In this document: positions 1 through 9,424 of the stretch, in pieces
How positions within the stretch are numbered: position 1 is the first letter of the stretch
How the letters are laid out: each line of letters opens with the position of its first letter
Origin: Pseudomonas salomonii
Lineage (GTDB): Bacteria; Pseudomonadota; Gammaproteobacteria; Pseudomonadales; Pseudomonadaceae
DNA: 64,000 bases
Direction: 5' to 3'
Assembly: GCF_900107155.1 (NCBI RefSeq)
Contig: NZ_FNOX01000002.1
Coordinates: forward strand, 124,001 to 188,000
Position numbers and translations under genes: made by a program
Notes under the pieces: generated by a model
The model's input: the letters and a program-made list of their open reading frames with translations, nothing else
Told to the model about the DNA's origin: nothing
The model's database searches: none

Positions 1-154
1 CCAGGGCGCCCAGATCAATGGCGTTGCTGTTGAACGCATTCAACCATTCGGTCGGCAATGGCAGGCGCGTCATGCTCCAGCGCATGCCCAACTGGGCCGC
101 GCTGACCAGGCCGACACTGCCCAAGGCCAGGGCAAACCCTTGCGCGCGGCTCAT
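1..154 (-). CDS. arnF: ArnF, L-Ara4N-phosphoundecaprenol flippase subunit (partial)
   Basis: Only the first 51 codons are in the window; the 3' end lies beyond the left edge. The visible N-terminus ([20 protein letters not shown]) is a small multidrug resistance-like first membrane helix. The ATG overlaps the arnE stop in an ATGA arrangement, so the gene is translationally coupled and last in the visible operon. In the known pathway ArnE and ArnF form the inner-membrane pair that flips 4-amino-4-deoxy-L-arabinose-phosphoundecaprenol to the periplasm. The identity rests mainly on position after arnE and on the hydrophobic start. Confidence 0.85.
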   Translation of the reverse strand, partial: MSRAQGFALALGSVGLVSAAQLGMRWSMTRLPLPTEWLNAFNSNAIDLGAL

Positions 155-498
155 ACGTGACGCCCCAGCAGCACTACGCCACCGATCACCAGGGCGACAC
201 CCAGCCAGTGACGGCCATCGATGTGTTCATGGAAGACAAACCGCGCCATCAGCGTGACCAGCACAAAATTGAGGCTGAGCATGGGGTAGGCGATGCCCAC
301 TTCCAGGCGCTGCAACACCAGCAGCCATACCAGCAGGCCAAGGCCCAGGCACACCAGCGCCGACCACAGCCACGGCGAGCGCAATTTGGGTGCCCAACCG
401 TCGGGCTGGTCACGCCAGCTTTCCACCGCAAACTTTTGCGAAACCTGGCCCATGCAGGTGAGCAGACAGGCGCCCAACAGGAGAAGCAAAGTGATCAT
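151..498 (-). CDS. arnE: ArnE, L-Ara4N-phosphoundecaprenol flippase subunit
   Basis: A 115-residue, very hydrophobic SMR/EamA-like protein with four predicted membrane helices, the usual length of ArnE. It begins [20 protein letters not shown] and ends in a glycine/valine-rich last helix. With ArnF it is expected to move the L-Ara4N lipid carrier across the inner membrane so that ArnT can use it on lipid A. Its ATG overlaps the arnT stop (ATGA) and its TGA overlaps the arnF start, which places it firmly inside the arn operon. Confidence 0.93.
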   Translation of the reverse strand: MITLLLLLGACLLTCMGQVSQKFAVESWRDQPDGWAPKLRSPWLWSALVCLGLGLLVWLLVLQRLEVGIAYPMLSLNFVLVTLMARFVFHEHIDGRHWLGVALVIGGVVLLGRHV

Positions 499-2150
499 TG
501 CGCAGCCTGTGGGAAAATCAGGATGACGATATTGCCTTGCTCGTAGCGCTTGCCGTCTTGGGGCAGCAGGTTCACTTCGGCTACTTCATCGTCGCCCTTG
601 ACCCGCATGACCACGCCAACCGAGCCTTTTTTACGCGCCTCGCTCATCCACTGCTGGACGTCAGCGGTACCGACCTTGCGATAAGCGGTGTCCGGGTAGG
701 CAATGCCGTACTTCACTTCACCGACCGTGTTGTACAGCGCAACGTCCGGGCGACCCAGGCGCCATGACAGCGCCGAGGCAGCGCCAAGGTCATTGCTGAG
801 CAGGGCGGTGGTCGGTTGCAGTTCGGGCAAGTGGTCGATGATGAATTGGTCCGGGGTTTTGTTATAAACCACCGAATGGGGCAGGGCGGCCGGCACCAGG
901 GCCACCAGCAACCAGCTGCCGATGACCGGCGCAGCCCACAGTTTCAATGGGCGCGCCGCTTGCAGCAGGTTGAACAGGATCCAGCCGAACAGGAAGGTGA
1001 ACACGAGCACCAGGCTGAAAGTTTCCTGGCCCGGCTCGTAGACCGGCTTCTTCAATTGGAACCAACTGATCGCCAGCAAGGCCACGATGCCGATCACCAG
1101 GTTCAACCAGCCGTTGATACGCAAAGCGCGGCCATGGCCCTTGGTCAGCTTGTCGCTGAGAGTGGAGCCCATCAGCAAGGCCAATGGCAGCAGGCACGGC
1201 ATGATGTAGGACGGCAGCTTGCCTTTGGCCAGGCTGAAGAACGCCAGGGGCATCAACAGCCACAGCAGCAGGAACGCAGTCTTGGGCAGGCGCTTTTCCA
1301 GCCAGGCCTGTTTGACCGTGGACGGCAGCAGGGCGATCCATGGCAACGAGAACGCGACCATCAGCGGCAGGTAGAACCAGAACGGCTCGGCATGCTGGGC
1401 GTCATCGCCGGCAAAGCGCTGGATATGCTCGTGCCAGAAGAAGAAGTTCCAGTAGTCCGGCTCTTGCAGGTGCACGGCGAGTGCCCAGGGCAGACTGACG
1501 ACAATGGCGACGACCACGGCCACCACGCCATAGCCCAGCAACTCACGAAAGCGTTTCTGCCAGATCGCGTAGGGCAGGGCGATCAGCACCGGCAGCAGCC
1601 AGGCCAGGAAACCTTTGGTCATAAAGCCCATGCCGCAGGCAAAACCGAGCAAGGCCCAGGCCCCCAAGCGGCCGTTGCGTGTGGTGCTGTCGAAACAAAA
1701 CCACAGGGCCACGCCCGTCAGGTTGACCCAGAAAGTGAATTGCGGGTCCAGGTTGGCGTAACCGCCGAACAAGGCCACGCTGACAAAGCTCATGTACAGC
1801 ACGCTGCTGACCAGGCTTTTTTGCGGGTCGCTCCACAACCGGCGCGAGACCAGATAGACCAGCAGGATGCTCAGCCCGGTGCTCAAGGCGGACGCAAAGC
1901 GCACGCCGAACAGGTTCTGCCCGAAAATCGCCTGGCCCAGCGCGATCATCCAGTAGCCCGCAGCGGGTTTCTCGAAGTAGCGGATGCCCATGAAGTGTGG
2001 CGAGGCCCACTTGCCGGTCAGCAGCATTTCCTGGCTGATCTGCGCATAGCGGGTTTCATCCGGGATCCACAGGCCATGGCTGGCCAGGGGCAACAGGTAA
2101 AACACGCCAAACGCCAACAGGAGCAGGGGCAATGCCCAGCGCCGGATCAT
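495..2150 (-). CDS. arnT: ArnT, L-Ara4N transferase to lipid A
   Basis: This integral membrane glycosyltransferase (GT83, 551 residues from the chosen start, the same size as E. coli ArnT) transfers L-Ara4N from undecaprenyl phosphate to lipid A phosphates on the periplasmic side of the inner membrane. This gives cationic peptide and polymyxin resistance. The N-terminal helix is followed by the family's periplasmic motif around [12 protein letters not shown] and a run of about a dozen hydrophobic segments; a soluble C-terminal part follows. The ATG at 2150 overlaps the arnD TGA. A start 21 bases further upstream is possible but is less consistent with the coupled ATGA junctions seen across this operon. 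Confidence 0.96.
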   Translation of the reverse strand: MIRRWALPLLLLAFGVFYLLPLASHGLWIPDETRYAQISQEMLLTGKWASPHFMGIRYFEKPAAGYWMIALGQAIFGQNLFGVRFASALSTGLSILLVYLVSRRLWSDPQKSLVSSVLYMSFVSVALFGGYANLDPQFTFWVNLTGVALWFCFDSTTRNGRLGAWALLGFACGMGFMTKGFLAWLLPVLIALPYAIWQKRFRELLGYGVVAVVVAIVVSLPWALAVHLQEPDYWNFFFWHEHIQRFAGDDAQHAEPFWFYLPLMVAFSLPWIALLPSTVKQAWLEKRLPKTAFLLLWLLMPLAFFSLAKGKLPSYIMPCLLPLALLMGSTLSDKLTKGHGRALRINGWLNLVIGIVALLAISWFQLKKPVYEPGQETFSLVLVFTFLFGWILFNLLQAARPLKLWAAPVIGSWLLVALVPAALPHSVVYNKTPDQFIIDHLPELQPTTALLSNDLGAASALSWRLGRPDVALYNTVGEVKYGIAYPDTAYRKVGTADVQQWMSEARKKGSVGVVMRVKGDDEVAEVNLLPQDGKRYEQGNIVILIFPQAAQ

Positions 2151-3031
2151 GCCTTTTGCACTCCGAGCCAACCCTCACGGCCGCTGAGCGCGCCGCGCAC
2201 CAGCTGTTGCTGGGGCAGGGTGGAGACATCCGCGGGCAACAAGTCGCCCAAGGGTTTGAAGTCGATGCCGCGCTGCCCGGCCTGGGCGAGCAGTTGGCGA
2301 AAATCTTCAGCCATCAGAATCCCTTCTACTTCTGCGTGGATCGTATAAACGTTGAGCTTCGACTCGGCGAACCGGTCAAGAATGAAGCCGTTGAAATCTT
2401 TGGCAGCCACTACCGGCCCGACGACTTCGTCGAAGGTCGGCAGGTCTACCGGAATTTGTGGGGTGCCCGCGCTGCCATCGGCCAGGGTCGGACGAAACAG
2501 GCTGGTGCCCCGGCAATCGCTGTTATAGCGAAAGTTGAAAGCTTGTTTGGCTTGCACCACGCGCTCATCGGCACGCCAGCCGGCGGCGGCTGAACAGTCG
2601 ATGCGCTCACCCAGGATGTCGCTCAGGGTGTCCACGCCTCGACGGATCTGCTCGACCAGCTGTGCGTCGCTCCAGCGTCCGGTGTTGGCTTGCCAACCGT
2701 GATGGTCCCATGCGTGCAGGCCGACTTCATGGCCGGCAGCCTTGGCCTGGCGCATCAAGTGCCCCAGGTCACGGCCGATCGGCTTGCCTGGCCAGGCGGT
2801 GCCGGCCAGGAGAATATCCAGGCCATACAAACCGACGGCATTGGAACGCAGCATCTTCCACAGAAACTGCGGGCGGATCAGGCGCCACAAGTGGCGCCCC
2901 ATATTGTCCGGCCCGACACTGAAGAAGAACGTCGCTTTAACCCCGGCTTCATCCAGGGATTCAAGCAACCGCGGCACACCTTCACGGGTGCCACGGTAGG
3001 TGTCGACGTCGATTCGCAAGCCTGCCTGCAT
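2147..3031 (-). CDS. arnD: ArnD, 4-deoxy-4-formamido-L-arabinose-phosphoundecaprenol deformylase
   Basis: A polysaccharide-deacetylase-fold enzyme of 294 residues that removes the formyl group from the undecaprenyl-linked L-Ara4FN, making the step committed. The N-terminal [17 protein letters not shown] carries the metal-binding aspartates, and the second conserved motif appears as [14 protein letters not shown]. Its ATG shares one base with the arnA stop, and its stop overlaps arnT. Length and order match the arn operons of other pseudomonads. Confidence 0.96.
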   Translation of the reverse strand: MQAGLRIDVDTYRGTREGVPRLLESLDEAGVKATFFFSVGPDNMGRHLWRLIRPQFLWKMLRSNAVGLYGLDILLAGTAWPGKPIGRDLGHLMRQAKAAGHEVGLHAWDHHGWQANTGRWSDAQLVEQIRRGVDTLSDILGERIDCSAAAGWRADERVVQAKQAFNFRYNSDCRGTSLFRPTLADGSAGTPQIPVDLPTFDEVVGPVVAAKDFNGFILDRFAESKLNVYTIHAEVEGILMAEDFRQLLAQAGQRGIDFKPLGDLLPADVSTLPQQQLVRGALSGREGWLGVQKA

Positions 3032-5022
3032 TACTTCTTGTCCGCGATTTCGAGCATGGCTTCTTTCAAGAAGAAGTCCAACGTGTTGCCGATGGTTTCG
3101 CTCATCTCAACGGTCGGCTCCCAGTTCAGCAGGCGCTTGGCGTTTTCGATGCTTGGCTTGCGGTGTGCCACGTCCTGGTAACCGGTGCCGTAGAACGCCT
3201 TGCTCTCTACGTCGCGGAAACCGGCGAACGGAGGGAAGTTGCTGCGCAGCGGGTGAGCTTCGAACTGACGCAGCAGTTCTTCGCCCAACTGACGGATGCT
3301 GGCTTCGTTTTCCGGGTTGCCGATGTTGATGATCTGGCCGTTGCAGACATCGTTGTCGTTATCAATGATGCGGGCCAGAGCTTCGATGCCGTCGGCGATG
3401 TCGGTGAAGCAACGCTTCTGCTCACCACCGTCGAACAGGCGGATTGGCGTACCTTCCACCAGGTTGAGGATCAACTGGGTGATGGCACGGGAGCTGCCGA
3501 TACGTGCCGAGTCCAGACGGTCGAGGCGTGGGCCCATCCAGTTGAACGGACGGAACAGGGTGAAGTTCAGGCCCTTGTCGCCGTAAGCCCAGATCACGCG
3601 GTCCAGCAGTTGCTTGGAGACCGAGTAGATCCAGCGCTGCTTGTTGACCGGGCCGACCACCAGGTTGGAGGTGTCTTCGTCGAAGTACTGGTCCTGGCAC
3701 ATGCCATAGACTTCGGAGGTCGACGGGAAAATCACGCGCTTGTTGTACTTGACGCAGTAGCGAACCAGTTTCAGGTTTTCTTCGAAGTCGAGTTCGAACA
3801 CGCGCAGCGGGTTACGGGTGTATTCGATCGGCGTGGCGATGGCCACCAACGGCAGGACCACGTCGCATTTCTTGATGTGGTACTCGATCCACTCGGAGTG
3901 GATGCTGATGTCGCCTTCCACGTAGTGGAAGTTCGGGTGGCTGCGCAGGCGCTCGATGGCGTCGGAGCCGATGTCCAGGCCGTAGATTTCGTAACGGTCG
4001 TCACGCAGCAGGCGCTCGGACAGGTGGTTACCGATAAAGCCGTTAACACCCAGGATCAGTACACGGGTGCGACGTGGCTTGCGGCCGGACTCGGCGCCGC
4101 GCAGTACGGAACCGTCGACCAGGCCCAGTTCGTCAGCCAGGGAAGGACCGGCCAGGTACAGGCCGTTTTCGTTGCGCTGGCCGAACTTGACCACCAGGGA
4201 ATCTTCACCGCAGGCGATGCGCAGCGGGTTGACGCTGATCACACGGCCTGGGGCCAGGCCTTCGTTGCCCTTGACTACTTCAGCCTGCCAAACGATGAGT
4301 TTGTGCTCGCCGACAGCGCAGAATGCGCCTGGGTACGGTTGGGTCACCGCGCGAACCAGGTTGAACAGTTCTTCAGCCGGCTTTTTCCAGTCCAGCTTGC
4401 CATGAGCCGCGGTGCGGCGGCCGAAGTAGGTGGCCTGGCTTTCGTTTTGGGCGGTTTCGGCCAATTTGCCTTGGGCCAGCTGTGGCAGTGCATCGCGCAG
4501 CAGGTTGGTGGCCGCGTCACGCAGCTTGGCGTGCAGGGTCAGGCCGGTGTCGGTGCGGTCGATGATGACTTTTTGCTGGGCCAGGATCGCGCCGGCGTCG
4601 GCACGCTTGACCATGCGGTGCAGGGTCACGCCGGTTTCGGTTTCACCGTTGACCAGCACCCAGTTGGCCGGAGCGCGGCCACGGTACTTAGGCAGCAAGG
4701 AACCGTGCAGGTTGAACGCGCCTTTTTTGGCGGTGGCCAGCAGGGCTTCGCTCAGCAGGTTGCGGTAGTAGAACGAGAAGATGAAATCCGGGTTCAGCTT
4801 GGCAATACGCTCGATCCACAGCGGGTGGTTGGCGTCTTCCGGTGCGTGCACCGGGATGCCGTTACGGGCGCAGAGTTGGGCGACGGAGCCGTAGAAGTTG
4901 TTTTCCTTGGGGTCGTCGGCATGGGTGAACACGGCAGCAATGTCGTAGCCGGCGGTCAGCAGGGCTTCAATACCTGCACAGCCAATATCGTGATAAGCGA
5001 AGACAACAGCTTTTGAATTCAT
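3031..5022 (-). CDS. arnA: ArnA, bifunctional UDP-L-Ara4N formyltransferase / UDP-glucuronate oxidative decarboxylase
   Basis: This two-domain cytoplasmic enzyme has 663 residues, the normal size. Residues about 1-305 form the N10-formyl-THF formyltransferase domain, with the [16 protein letters not shown] loop containing the catalytic region. Residues about 315-660 form the NAD-dependent short-chain decarboxylase domain, with the dinucleotide motif [10 protein letters not shown] and the [10 protein letters not shown] active-site YxxxK-type region. The C-terminal domain makes UDP-Ara4O, ArnB would aminate it, and the N-terminal domain then formylates UDP-L-Ara4N. ArnB is not encoded next to this gene here. 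The start overlaps the arnC stop by four bases. Confidence 0.97.
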   Translation of the reverse strand: MNSKAVVFAYHDIGCAGIEALLTAGYDIAAVFTHADDPKENNFYGSVAQLCARNGIPVHAPEDANHPLWIERIAKLNPDFIFSFYYRNLLSEALLATAKKGAFNLHGSLLPKYRGRAPANWVLVNGETETGVTLHRMVKRADAGAILAQQKVIIDRTDTGLTLHAKLRDAATNLLRDALPQLAQGKLAETAQNESQATYFGRRTAAHGKLDWKKPAEELFNLVRAVTQPYPGAFCAVGEHKLIVWQAEVVKGNEGLAPGRVISVNPLRIACGEDSLVVKFGQRNENGLYLAGPSLADELGLVDGSVLRGAESGRKPRRTRVLILGVNGFIGNHLSERLLRDDRYEIYGLDIGSDAIERLRSHPNFHYVEGDISIHSEWIEYHIKKCDVVLPLVAIATPIEYTRNPLRVFELDFEENLKLVRYCVKYNKRVIFPSTSEVYGMCQDQYFDEDTSNLVVGPVNKQRWIYSVSKQLLDRVIWAYGDKGLNFTLFRPFNWMGPRLDRLDSARIGSSRAITQLILNLVEGTPIRLFDGGEQKRCFTDIADGIEALARIIDNDNDVCNGQIINIGNPENEASIRQLGEELLRQFEAHPLRSNFPPFAGFRDVESKAFYGTGYQDVAHRKPSIENAKRLLNWEPTVEMSETIGNTLDFFLKEAMLEIADKK

Positions 5023-6053
5023 GACGAAACCTGATCGGAAGGAGAAGTAGGAGAGTGGGAAGTTGCCAGGCCGTCGACGACGACGACCGGAGCCGGTTCT
5101 GCGGGTTGGTTACGCAGCACCTTTTCAATAAAGAACCGTGGACGGGCACGCACGTCACTGTACATGCGCCCCAGGTATTCGCCCAAGAGGCCCATGCCGA
5201 TGAATTGGCCGCCGGTGAACACAAACAGCACCGCGAACAGCACGAACATGCCTGAACCGGCCCATTCGGCGCCGAACACCAAACGCAGGAACACCAGCGC
5301 AAAGGCAAACAGCATGCCGAGTGCCGCGAGGCTGAAGCCAACGATGCTCAGCAGGCGCAGCGGGGTGGTGGTCATGCAGGTGAGCAGGTCGAACATCAGG
5401 CTGATCAGGCGCATGGCGCTGTACTTGGACTCGCCATGCTCACGCTCGGCGTGGTGCACCAGGATCTCGGTGGTGTGGCGCGCAAAGCCGTTGGCCAGGA
5501 TCGGGATGAAGGTGCTGCGCTCGCGGCAGGCCAGCATCGCGTCGACGATGGTGCGACGGTAAGCGCGCAGCATGCAGCCGTAGTCGGTCATGGCCACGCC
5601 GGTGGAGCGTTGCACCGCCAGGTTGATCAGGCGCGAAGGCCAGCGGCGGAAGGCCGAATCCTGGCGGTTGTTACGCACGGTGGCGACGACGTCGTAGCCC
5701 AGGGCGGCTTGCTCGACCAGGCGCGGGATTTCTTCGGGTGGGTTCTGCAGGTCGGCGTCGAGGGTGATGATCACCTCGCCACGGCACTGCTCGAAGCCGG
5801 CCATGATCGCCGCGTGCTGGCCATAGTTGCGGTTGAGGATCACCGCCACTACGTTGCTGCCGTCTTCTGCGGCAGCGTCTTCCAGCAATTGGGCGGAATT
5901 GTCGCGACTACCGTCATCCACCAGGATGATTTCGTATTCGTAAGCCAGTTGCTTGCAAGCTGCGGTGGTGCGACGCAGCAATTCAGGCAGGCTCTCTTGT
6001 TCGTTGTAGACCGGGATAACGATCGACACGCAATGAATAGGGTAGGGTTTCAA
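5019..6053 (-). CDS. arnC: ArnC, undecaprenyl-phosphate L-Ara4FN transferase
   Basis: A GT2 family glycosyltransferase of 344 residues with two C-terminal membrane helices (about residues 235-310). The N-terminal GT-A domain shows [28 protein letters not shown] and the [12 protein letters not shown] metal-binding region. It transfers 4-deoxy-4-formamido-L-arabinose from UDP to undecaprenyl phosphate at the cytoplasmic face. It is the first gene of the cluster in this window. The canonical first gene arnB is absent upstream, and the next 470 bases are non-coding. Confidence 0.96.
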   Translation of the reverse strand: MKPYPIHCVSIVIPVYNEQESLPELLRRTTAACKQLAYEYEIILVDDGSRDNSAQLLEDAAAEDGSNVVAVILNRNYGQHAAIMAGFEQCRGEVIITLDADLQNPPEEIPRLVEQAALGYDVVATVRNNRQDSAFRRWPSRLINLAVQRSTGVAMTDYGCMLRAYRRTIVDAMLACRERSTFIPILANGFARHTTEILVHHAEREHGESKYSAMRLISLMFDLLTCMTTTPLRLLSIVGFSLAALGMLFAFALVFLRLVFGAEWAGSGMFVLFAVLFVFTGGQFIGMGLLGEYLGRMYSDVRARPRFFIEKVLRNQPAEPAPVVVVDGLATSHSPTSPSDQVSS

Positions 6054-6525
6054 AGATTCATGACCTCGGGGCTAGAACAATTGGAGCGTGAAAACAGCAG
6101 TAATCCATCGTTAAACAACGCCGAAAGATTAAACAACGTAGCGTGCGTATGCGGCATTCATTCGACTTTCCTGAGGACGGGCAACGGTTTCTTCCATGGG
6201 CTAGCAGATTAAAGACGAAAACTACTAAAGGTAAAGCGTAATCAACAGGTTAGTCGGGGAAGACGCGGTTCGTTCTCAAGTCCTGGGGCCAAGATTAAGC
6301 GGAAAATTGTTGAACGAATATGAAAGGCGGATGAAAAACTCGTTTATTTGACAGGTAGACAGGTAGGGTTCAGCTAAACCGCTGAGGCGCCTGGGGATTG
6401 GTTCTGCGGGCAAAACCGCAACGGATTCTGCACCGTTGCGCTCACGCGCAGGGTAATTCAACAAACTTCTCTGCATTGGCCCTCAAGTGCCGGTAAAGTA
6501 AGCCATCTCTTGCCAGGGTAGTCGG
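6054..6525. promoter_or_regulatory. Intergenic region upstream of arnC, with a 10-bp direct repeat
   Basis: This 472-base stretch separates arnC (-) from the exported protein at 6526 (+). TTAAACAACG occurs twice, at 6111-6120 and 6129-6138, 18 bases apart and about 60-85 bases upstream of arnC. On the - strand this gives two TGTTTA half-sites on nearly the same helix face. Direct half-sites are typical of OmpR-type response regulators such as PmrA and PhoP, which are known to control arn genes, but the spacing does not match the usual N5 box. No further gene is supported here. Confidence 0.4.
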
Positions 6526-7344
6526 ATGAATAGTGTGCGGATTTTGCGCGGCCAGTTGCGGCCTGCATTGATGGGCGTGTTGATGGCGGTGGCCTGTGTC
6601 ACCACCGTTCGAGCCGACGATGGCGTGGCGCTGACCAGCGTCGAGCAGGTGCCGGACGGCGTGGAAGTGCGTGGCAAACAGGTCGCGGCCTATACCTGGG
6701 ATGACCACCAGGGCAAGAACTTGCTGGTACTCGCCGAGCAGGTCAGCGAACGCGATGATGACGGCACCCAATCGGCGTTTGTCTACGCGGCCCAGTATTT
6801 GCTCGGCGGCGACCGCCCCAAGCGGGTCTGGATGCTTTATGACGATGTGCAGCATTGCGAATTCGACGCAGGGCTGCGTTTTGATATGACGGCAACCAAG
6901 GTCACTGACCTTGCCGGCGATGGCATTACCCAGGCCACGGTGGGCTATTCGCGCACCTGCACCAGTGATGTCAGCCCGCGCGAGTTCAAGCTGATCATGC
7001 ATGTGGGCAAGTCGCAGAAGTACCGCCTGCGCGGTGTCGATCGCGTCGGCGCAAGCTGGTGGGACGAGGATGCCGGTGCCCTGCGGGGTATGCCGCTGCC
7101 TACCGACTGCAGCGTTGCCGCGCAGCAGGCACTGGTCAGCCAGTACAAGGAGCAGGGCACCGAGTTGCCGCTGCCGGGCTGTTACGGCGATGAAAGTGAC
7201 TTTGCCAAGGCGCCGGACAGCTACCTGGCGTTCATGCGTCAGCATTGGTTTGCACTGATGCAGAAACAGGACGCCGACTGGAGCCAATCCCAGGCGCAGC
7301 CTCAGGGTGAACCCCCGACCGAGGACGACGAATCGGCCCCGTGA
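6526..7344 (+). CDS. Exported protein of unknown function
   Basis: A 272-residue protein with an N-terminal signal peptide: a basic start, a hydrophobic core MGVLMAVACVTTV, and probable cleavage after VRA near residue 31. The mature part is acidic, has paired cysteines (around CEFD, SRTCTSDVS, TDCS and PGCYGDE) that could form disulfides, and ends in a charged tail. I do not recognise a catalytic motif. The closest impression is a family of small exported proteins loosely annotated as surface polysaccharide related in Pseudomonas, but this is uncertain. It is monocistronic and divergent from arnC. Confidence 0.75.
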   Translation: MNSVRILRGQLRPALMGVLMAVACVTTVRADDGVALTSVEQVPDGVEVRGKQVAAYTWDDHQGKNLLVLAEQVSERDDDGTQSAFVYAAQYLLGGDRPKRVWMLYDDVQHCEFDAGLRFDMTATKVTDLAGDGITQATVGYSRTCTSDVSPREFKLIMHVGKSQKYRLRGVDRVGASWWDEDAGALRGMPLPTDCSVAAQQALVSQYKEQGTELPLPGCYGDESDFAKAPDSYLAFMRQHWFALMQKQDADWSQSQAQPQGEPPTEDDESAP

Positions 7345-7405
7345 TGTGTGTCGCGATTTGGTGCCAGGCCCGGTCCCGGGTTAGACTCGGCCTTCGCCAA
7401 TTCAC

Positions 7406-7445
7406 TAAATACCTCGATTAAACAAAGGCTTGAGCGAGGTATTTA
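7406..7445. repeat. 11-bp perfect inverted repeat in front of the recombinase gene
   Basis: TAAATACCTCG at 7406-7416 is followed after 18 bases by its exact complement CGAGGTATTTA at 7435-7445. The second arm ends 19 bases before the TTG start of the tyrosine recombinase. It could be an operator, an RNA hairpin in the leader, or a pair of recombinase binding arms; nothing here decides between them. Confidence 0.6.
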
Positions 7446-7464
7446 ATCCAAAGGCTGATCTACC

Positions 7465-8379
7465 TTGACTGAGTCTATCCGCAACCCACTGACCCTTTAC
7501 CTCACCCGCTTGGCGCCCTCCAGCCAACTGACCATGCGCTACGTGCTGCAAGATGCCGCCGACCGCCTGGGCTATGAAGACATCAACCTGGAAGAGATCG
7601 ACTGGCACCTGCTGCAACCCGAACAGGTGATTGCCCTGGTCGGCGCCTTGCGCGAGGACGGTTGTGCGCCGAACACGTCGTCGCTGTATGTGAATGCGGT
7701 ACGCGGGGTGATGAACGAGGCCTGGCGGATGAGCCTGATCAGCCAGGATCATCTGTTGAAAATGCGCTCGGTCAAGGCCACTCCGGGCACGCGCCTCAGC
7801 CAGGGGCGTAACCTGCGCCGCAGCCTGATTCGCGAAATGATGGAAGTCTGTGCCGCCGACCCACGCCCACAAGGCCTGCGGGATGCCGCCGTGATCGGCA
7901 TTTTGTATGGTTCAGGCATGCGCAAGTCCGAGTCGGTGAACCTGGACCTGGCGCAGATCAACTTCGATGAACGCAGCCTGCGGGTGATTGGTAAAGGCAA
8001 CAAAGAACTGATCAAGTACGCCCCGGCCTGGGCGTTTGACAAGCTGCAGGCCTGGCTGGCGTTTCGTCGCGAGCAACTCAAGGAAGGCGAGCAGGACGAT
8101 AGCTTCCTGTTCAACCGTATCCGCCGTGGCAGCCATATCACCCGTGAACGCATCACCAAGCACGCGATTTACTACATCGCCCGTCAACGCGGTGAGCAGG
8201 TGGGCGTGAAGATCATGCCCCATGACTTTCGGCGCTCGTTTATCACGCGGGTGATTGAAGAACACGATCTATCGATTGCGCAGAAACTGGCGCATCACAC
8301 CAATATCCAGACCACCGCCAGTTATGACGTGCGCGATGACAACGAGCGGCGTCGGGCGGTGGACCGGTTTGATTTGTAG
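7465..8379 (+). CDS. Tyrosine recombinase / site-specific integrase
   Basis: A DNA-cleaving and joining enzyme of the XerC/XerD/phage-integrase class (304 residues from a TTG start; no better ATG precedes it). Residues about 8-100 look like the SAM-like core-binding domain. The catalytic domain follows, with Arg153 in YGSGMRKSE, His253 and Arg256 in MPHDFRRSF, His278 and nucleophile Tyr287 in HHTNIQTTASYDV. All key residues are present. It has no excisionase or phage genes next to it, so it is an orphan recombinase. XerC and XerD themselves normally lie elsewhere on Pseudomonas chromosomes, so I do not assign it to either. It sits about 8 kb from dif. Confidence 0.9.
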   Translation: MTESIRNPLTLYLTRLAPSSQLTMRYVLQDAADRLGYEDINLEEIDWHLLQPEQVIALVGALREDGCAPNTSSLYVNAVRGVMNEAWRMSLISQDHLLKMRSVKATPGTRLSQGRNLRRSLIREMMEVCAADPRPQGLRDAAVIGILYGSGMRKSESVNLDLAQINFDERSLRVIGKGNKELIKYAPAWAFDKLQAWLAFRREQLKEGEQDDSFLFNRIRRGSHITRERITKHAIYYIARQRGEQVGVKIMPHDFRRSFITRVIEEHDLSIAQKLAHHTNIQTTASYDVRDDNERRRAVDRFDL

Positions 8380-8410
8380 TTCTGAAACATAGCAAAGATT
8401 TTGGCCCCCC

Positions 8411-8432
8411 TGTGGCGAGCCTGCTCGCCACA
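8411..8432. repeat. REP palindrome
   Basis: TGTGGCGAG and CTCGCCACA face each other around CCTG, the standard Pseudomonas REP palindrome, between the recombinase and the converging SDR gene. It may also serve as a transcription stop. Confidence 0.75.
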
Positions 8433-8462
8433 AGAGCGCCGTTGCCACATAGTCGCAACGAG

Positions 8463-9320
8463 TTAGAGAATCGGTTTGCCGCCGGTGACTGCGTAGCGTG
8501 AACCGGAGATATAGCTGGCTTCGTCCGAGGCCAGCAGCACATAGATCGGTGCCACCTCCACAGGCTGGCCTGGCCGGCCGAGCGGTGTTTCGCTGCCAAA
8601 GCTCTGCACATCCTTGTCGGGCATGGTCGCTACAATCAGCGGCGTCCAGATCGGCCCGGGTGCCACGCTGTTGACGCGAATACCCTTGTCACCCAGCAAC
8701 TGCGCCAGGCCACCGGTGAAGTTGGCGATCGCGCCTTTGGTGGCGGCGTAGGCCAGCAGGGTTGGCTTGGGCATATCGGAATTGACCGAACTGGTGTTGA
8801 TGATCGAACTGCCGGCCTTCATATGCGGCAGGGCCGCCTTGCAGATTCGAAACATCGCAGTGATGTTGATATCGAAGGTCTTGACCCATTCTTCATCCTC
8901 GATTTCTTCGAAGGTTTCGTGGGTCATCTGGAACGCGGCGTTGTTGACCAGCACGTCAATGCGGCCAAACTGCTCGACGGTCTTGTCCACCAGCGCCTGG
9001 CAGGTGGCTTTTTGCGCGATATCGCCCGGCAACAACAGGCATTGGCGGCCGGCCTCTTCGACCCAGCGCGCGGTTTCCCGGGCGTCTTCATGCTCATCCA
9101 GATACGCGATGGCCACGTCGGCGCCTTCACGGGCAAAGGCGATGGCCACCGCGCGGCCAATGCCGCTGTCGGCGCCGGTGATCAGCGCGATCTTGTTGGC
9201 CAACCGGCCGGAGCCTTTGTAGCTCTTCTCGCCGCAGTCGGGGTACGGGTCCATTTTCTTCTGGGTGCCTGGCACGGACTGGGCTTGAGGCGCGAAGGGT
9301 GGGCGAGGGTAGTCGGTCAT
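8463..9320 (-). CDS. SDR family oxidoreductase (glucose 1-dehydrogenase/YhdF-like)
   Basis: A 285-residue classical short-chain dehydrogenase with an extended N-terminus. The cofactor motif GADSGIGRAVA is near residue 55, NNAA is in the VLVNNAAFQM strand, the catalytic serine lies in SSVNSD, and Tyr/Lys in LLAYAATKGA. The protein ends SYISGSRYAVTGGKPIL. The family is NAD(P)-dependent, and these N-terminally extended members are often stress induced; the substrate cannot be told. The start chosen is the second ATG (9320) because GGAG sits seven bases before it. That ribosome-binding site is inside a 9-bp hairpin (9327-9353). Confidence 0.92.
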   Translation of the reverse strand: MTDYPRPPFAPQAQSVPGTQKKMDPYPDCGEKSYKGSGRLANKIALITGADSGIGRAVAIAFAREGADVAIAYLDEHEDARETARWVEEAGRQCLLLPGDIAQKATCQALVDKTVEQFGRIDVLVNNAAFQMTHETFEEIEDEEWVKTFDINITAMFRICKAALPHMKAGSSIINTSSVNSDMPKPTLLAYAATKGAIANFTGGLAQLLGDKGIRVNSVAPGPIWTPLIVATMPDKDVQSFGSETPLGRPGQPVEVAPIYVLLASDEASYISGSRYAVTGGKPIL

Positions 9321-9326
9321 TTCAGT

Positions 9327-9353
9327 CTCCATAGGTCTTGAGGGCCTATGGAG
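9327..9353 (-). promoter_or_regulatory. Hairpin that sequesters the SDR ribosome-binding site
   Basis: CTCCATAGG (9327-9335) pairs perfectly with CCTATGGAG (9345-9353) around a 9-base loop. Read on the - strand, the GGAG that would serve as Shine-Dalgarno for the ATG at 9320 is in the downstream arm of the stem. This could make translation conditional (temperature, a trans RNA or a protein), or it may be incidental. Confidence 0.5.
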
Positions 9354-9424
9354 TTAGTTGTTTTGCCGCCCGGGATAGTTGTAACGGATCGGCGACGGCC
9401 CCGACGAATGGCGTCAGCCACGCG

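Noticed and set aside
816-2348. 510-codon + strand frame opposite arnT
   Set aside because: Shadow of arnT: glutamine/histidine/alanine-rich low-information protein without family features, caused by high GC at third positions.
3163-5016. 617-codon + strand frame opposite arnA
   Set aside because: Entirely antisense to arnA, which has a complete conserved two-domain protein; the antisense product has no recognisable motif.
7465-8379. Assigning the recombinase as XerC or XerD because dif is near
   Set aside because: The genomic context is not that of xerC or xerD and the N-terminal domain differs; the distance of 8 kb from dif is no evidence by itself.
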